Assembly: GCA_046094825.1 (NCBI GenBank)
Contig: JBJTIF010000117.1
Coordinates: 1-6,018 of the forward strand
DNA length: 6,018 nucleotides
Reading direction: 5' to 3'
Source: JBJTIF01 sp046094825
GTDB taxonomy: Bacteria; Actinomycetota; UBA4738; HRBIN12
In this document: piece after piece, positions 4,878 through 6,018 of the stretch
Numbering within the stretch: the first letter of the stretch is position 1
How the letters are laid out: the number at the start of each line of letters is the position of its first letter
Program-made: the position numbers and the translations under genes
The notes under the pieces: model-generated
Databases searched by the model: none
Told to the model about the DNA's origin: nothing
What the model saw: the letters and a program-made list of their open reading frames with translations, nothing else

Positions 4878-5528
4878 TCACGCCCCCTTCCCGACCGGGG
4901 CCTTGACGCCCGAGCGCACCATCACGAGTCCGCCGTTCGGCCCGGGGACCGCCCCGCGGATCAGCAGGAGGTTCCGGGCGGCGTCGGCCTGGACGATCCG
5001 GAGGCTGAGGACGGTCACCCGCTCGTTGCCCATGTGGCCCGCCATCCGCATCCCGCGGAAGACGCGCGACGGGGTCGCGCACGCGCCGATCGCGCCCGGC
5101 GACCGGTGCTTGCGCTCCGTCCCGTGGCTCGCGGACAGGCCGCCGAACCCGTGGCGCTTCATCACCCCGGCGAAGCCGTGGCCCTTCGAGACGCCGACGA
5201 CGTCGACGATGTCGCCCGGCTTGAAGATGTCCACGGCGACGACCTGCCCCGGCTCGTAGGACGAGGCGTCCTCGGTCCGGAGCTCGACGAGGTGTCGGGC
5301 CGCCGGGATCGTCGACTTGCCGTAGTGGCCGCGCATCGGCTTCGAGACGACCTTCGCGGGCTCGCCGAACGCGAGCTGGACGGCGTCGTAGCCGTCGCGC
5401 TCCTTCGTCTTCACCTGCGCGACGCGGCAGGGCCCAGCCTGCAGGACGGTGACCGGCACGGCGCGCGTGTCGTCGAAGATCTGGGTCATCCCGACCTTCG
5501 TCCCGAGGATGCCCTTGACCGCGGCCAT
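4878..5528 (-). CDS. rplC: 50S ribosomal protein L3
   Basis: L3 (216 residues) is an early-binding 50S protein whose central extension reaches the peptidyl-transferase centre. The start MAAVKGILGTKVGMTQIF is diagnostic. The barrel continues with VPVTVLQAGPC, VKTKERDGYDAVQLAFG and the VDVVGVSKGHGFAGVMKRHGF segment. The extension reads GLSASHGTERKHRSPGAIG, then RVFRGMRMAGHMGNERVTV. His165 occupies the place of E. coli Gln150, the glutamine methylated by PrmB, so that modification cannot occur here. The C-terminus (LLLIRGAVPGPNGGLVMVR) is standard. The ATG at 5528 shares one base with the rpsJ TGA (TGATG). The upstream Shine-Dalgarno match is poor (GAG at about eleven bases), implying translational coupling to rpsJ. 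Confidence 0.98.
   Translation of the reverse strand: MAAVKGILGTKVGMTQIFDDTRAVPVTVLQAGPCRVAQVKTKERDGYDAVQLAFGEPAKVVSKPMRGHYGKSTIPAARHLVELRTEDASSYEPGQVVAVDIFKPGDIVDVVGVSKGHGFAGVMKRHGFGGLSASHGTERKHRSPGAIGACATPSRVFRGMRMAGHMGNERVTVLSLRIVQADAARNLLLIRGAVPGPNGGLVMVRSGVKAPVGKGA
4883..4889 (-). promoter_or_regulatory. Ribosome binding site of rplD
   Basis: The coding strand reads AAGGGGG, seven bases before the ATG at 4875 and one base before the competing GTG at 4881. The spacing decides the start in favour of the ATG. Confidence 0.75.
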
Positions 5529-5836
5529 CAGAGCTTGATCTCGATGTCGACCCCGGCGGAGAGGTTCAGGCGCTGGAGCTCCTGGACCGTCTTCGAGGTG
5601 GCGTCCACGATGTCGATGACCCGCTTGTGCGTGAGCATCTGGAAGTGCTCGCGGCTGTCCTTGTACTTGTGCGGCGAACGGATGACCGTGTAGATCGAGC
5701 GCTCGGTCGGCAGCGGCACGGGGCCGACGACCTTCGCCCCCGTGCGGGTGACGTGGTCGACGATGTCGCGCGCGGCGACGTCGAGCATCCGGTGGTCGTA
5801 CGCCCGGAGCTTGATGCGGATCTTCGGTCCCGCCAC
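5528..5836 (-). CDS. rpsJ: 30S ribosomal protein S10
   Basis: S10 (102 residues) is a 30S head protein and, in many bacteria, also the NusE partner of NusB in transcription antitermination. The fold is seen as KIRIKLRAYDHRMLDVAARDIV, RTGAKVVGPVPLPTERSIYTVIRSPHKYKDSRE and the C-terminal LQRLNLSAGVDIEIKL. The long loop between residues 45 and 65, which in E. coli reaches into the head, is normal in length. In the usual M-R-T-H-K-R stretch the first arginine is leucine here (MLTHKR, residues 67-72). The start is GTG at 5836, with GAGG eight bases upstream and a second purine stretch (GGGGAG) further up. It begins 40 bases after tuf, and its stop shares one base with the rplC ATG. Confidence 0.98.
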   Translation of the reverse strand: MAGPKIRIKLRAYDHRMLDVAARDIVDHVTRTGAKVVGPVPLPTERSIYTVIRSPHKYKDSREHFQMLTHKRVIDIVDATSKTVQELQRLNLSAGVDIEIKL

Positions 5837-5876
5837 GTCGCTCGCCTCGTCTCCCCGTTCCTCGGTCGTCCGCTCG
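5837..5876 (-). promoter_or_regulatory. tuf-rpsJ spacer carrying the rpsJ ribosome binding site
   Basis: This is the only true intergenic stretch in the window (40 bases). On the coding strand it is purine-rich, with GGGGAG (5856-5851) and GAGG (5848-5845); the latter is eight bases before the rpsJ GTG. I see no convincing -35/-10 pair, no hairpin followed by a T-run, and no room for an E. coli-type S10 leader. The simplest reading is read-through from tuf into rpsJ. Confidence 0.6.
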
Positions 5877-6018
5877 TTACTTCAGGATCTTCGTGACCCG
5901 ACCGGCGCCCACGGTGCGGCCGCCCTCGCGGATCGCGAAGCGCAGCCCCTCCTCCATGGCGATCGGGGCGATGAGGTCCACGGTCATCTCGACGTTGTCC
6001 CCGGGCATGACCATCTCG
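5877..6018 (-). CDS. tuf: Elongation factor Tu, C-terminal 46 residues (partial at window edge)
   Basis: This is the 3' end of tuf; the rest lies beyond the high-coordinate edge. EF-Tu is the GTPase that delivers aminoacyl-tRNA to the ribosome. The visible part belongs to the third domain, a beta-barrel that contacts the tRNA and EF-Ts. It reads EMVMPGDNVEMTVDLIAPIA, then MEEGLRFAIREGGRTVGAG and the classic ending RVTKILK followed by TAA. All of this is canonical. Its place directly before rpsJ is the joined str-S10 arrangement common in Actinomycetota and several other phyla. The GTPase domain is outside the window, so its integrity cannot be judged. Confidence 0.97.
   Translation of the reverse strand, partial: EMVMPGDNVEMTVDLIAPIAMEEGLRFAIREGGRTVGAGRVTKILK

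Noticed and set aside
4876..4881. GTG at 4881 as the rplD start
   Set aside because: It would fit the GTGA pattern, but the AAGGGGG binding site is only one base away from it, whereas the ATG at 4875 has seven-base spacing and the usual M-A-K L4 start.
1..6018. CRISPR arrays, tRNA or rRNA genes, insertion sequences, riboswitches, rho-independent terminators
   Set aside because: Almost every base is accounted for by ribosomal genes. I saw no direct-repeat arrays, cloverleaf candidates, transposase reading frames or hairpins with a T-run on either strand.

Overview
This 6 kb window is a stretch of a bacterial ribosomal-protein superoperon (the S10-spc cluster), with every gene on the minus strand. 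Transcription runs from high to low coordinates: tuf (3' end only), rpsJ (S10), rplC (L3), rplD (L4), rplW (L23), rplB (L2), rpsS (S19), rplV (L22), rpsC (S3), rplP (L16), rpmC (L29), rpsQ (S17), rplN (L14), rplX (L24), and the first codons of rplE (L5). The order is the standard bacterial one with no insertion, loss or rearrangement. The long plus-strand open frames are high-GC shadows of these genes.

The DNA is very GC-rich by eye. The L2, L14 and L3 proteins read like those of Actinomycetota, for example the L2 start MAVRKYKPTSPGRRG and its RSTPEKSLV segment. tuf lying directly upstream of rpsJ also fits that phylum. A class-level assignment cannot be made from memory; a lineage outside the well-studied Streptomyces/Mycobacterium group is possible.

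Layout: tuf ends at 5877. A 40-base spacer (5837-5876) is the only real intergenic space. From rpsJ to rplE all thirteen junctions lie between a 4-base overlap and a 4-base gap, using TGATG, TAGTG, GTGA, ATGA or TAGATG joins. This implies one transcript with strong translational coupling. Five of the 13 complete genes start with GTG (rpsJ, rplW, rpsC, rpmC, rplN), and so does the rplE fragment. No promoter, terminator or S10-type leader is visible inside the window.

Together the products supply core parts of both ribosomal subunits: the 30S head (S3, S10, S19) and body (S17), the peptidyl-transferase surroundings (L2, L3, L16), the exit tunnel (L4, L22, L23, L29), the L14/L24 assembly surfaces, and the elongation factor that delivers aminoacyl-tRNA. 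I found no undescribed system. The points worth a second look are small: an acidic, Ala/Pro-rich C-terminal tail and a short internal insertion in S3, an N-terminal extension on S17, a zinc ribbon in L24 lacking its fourth cysteine, and paired G/C runs around the rplX stop and rplE start.
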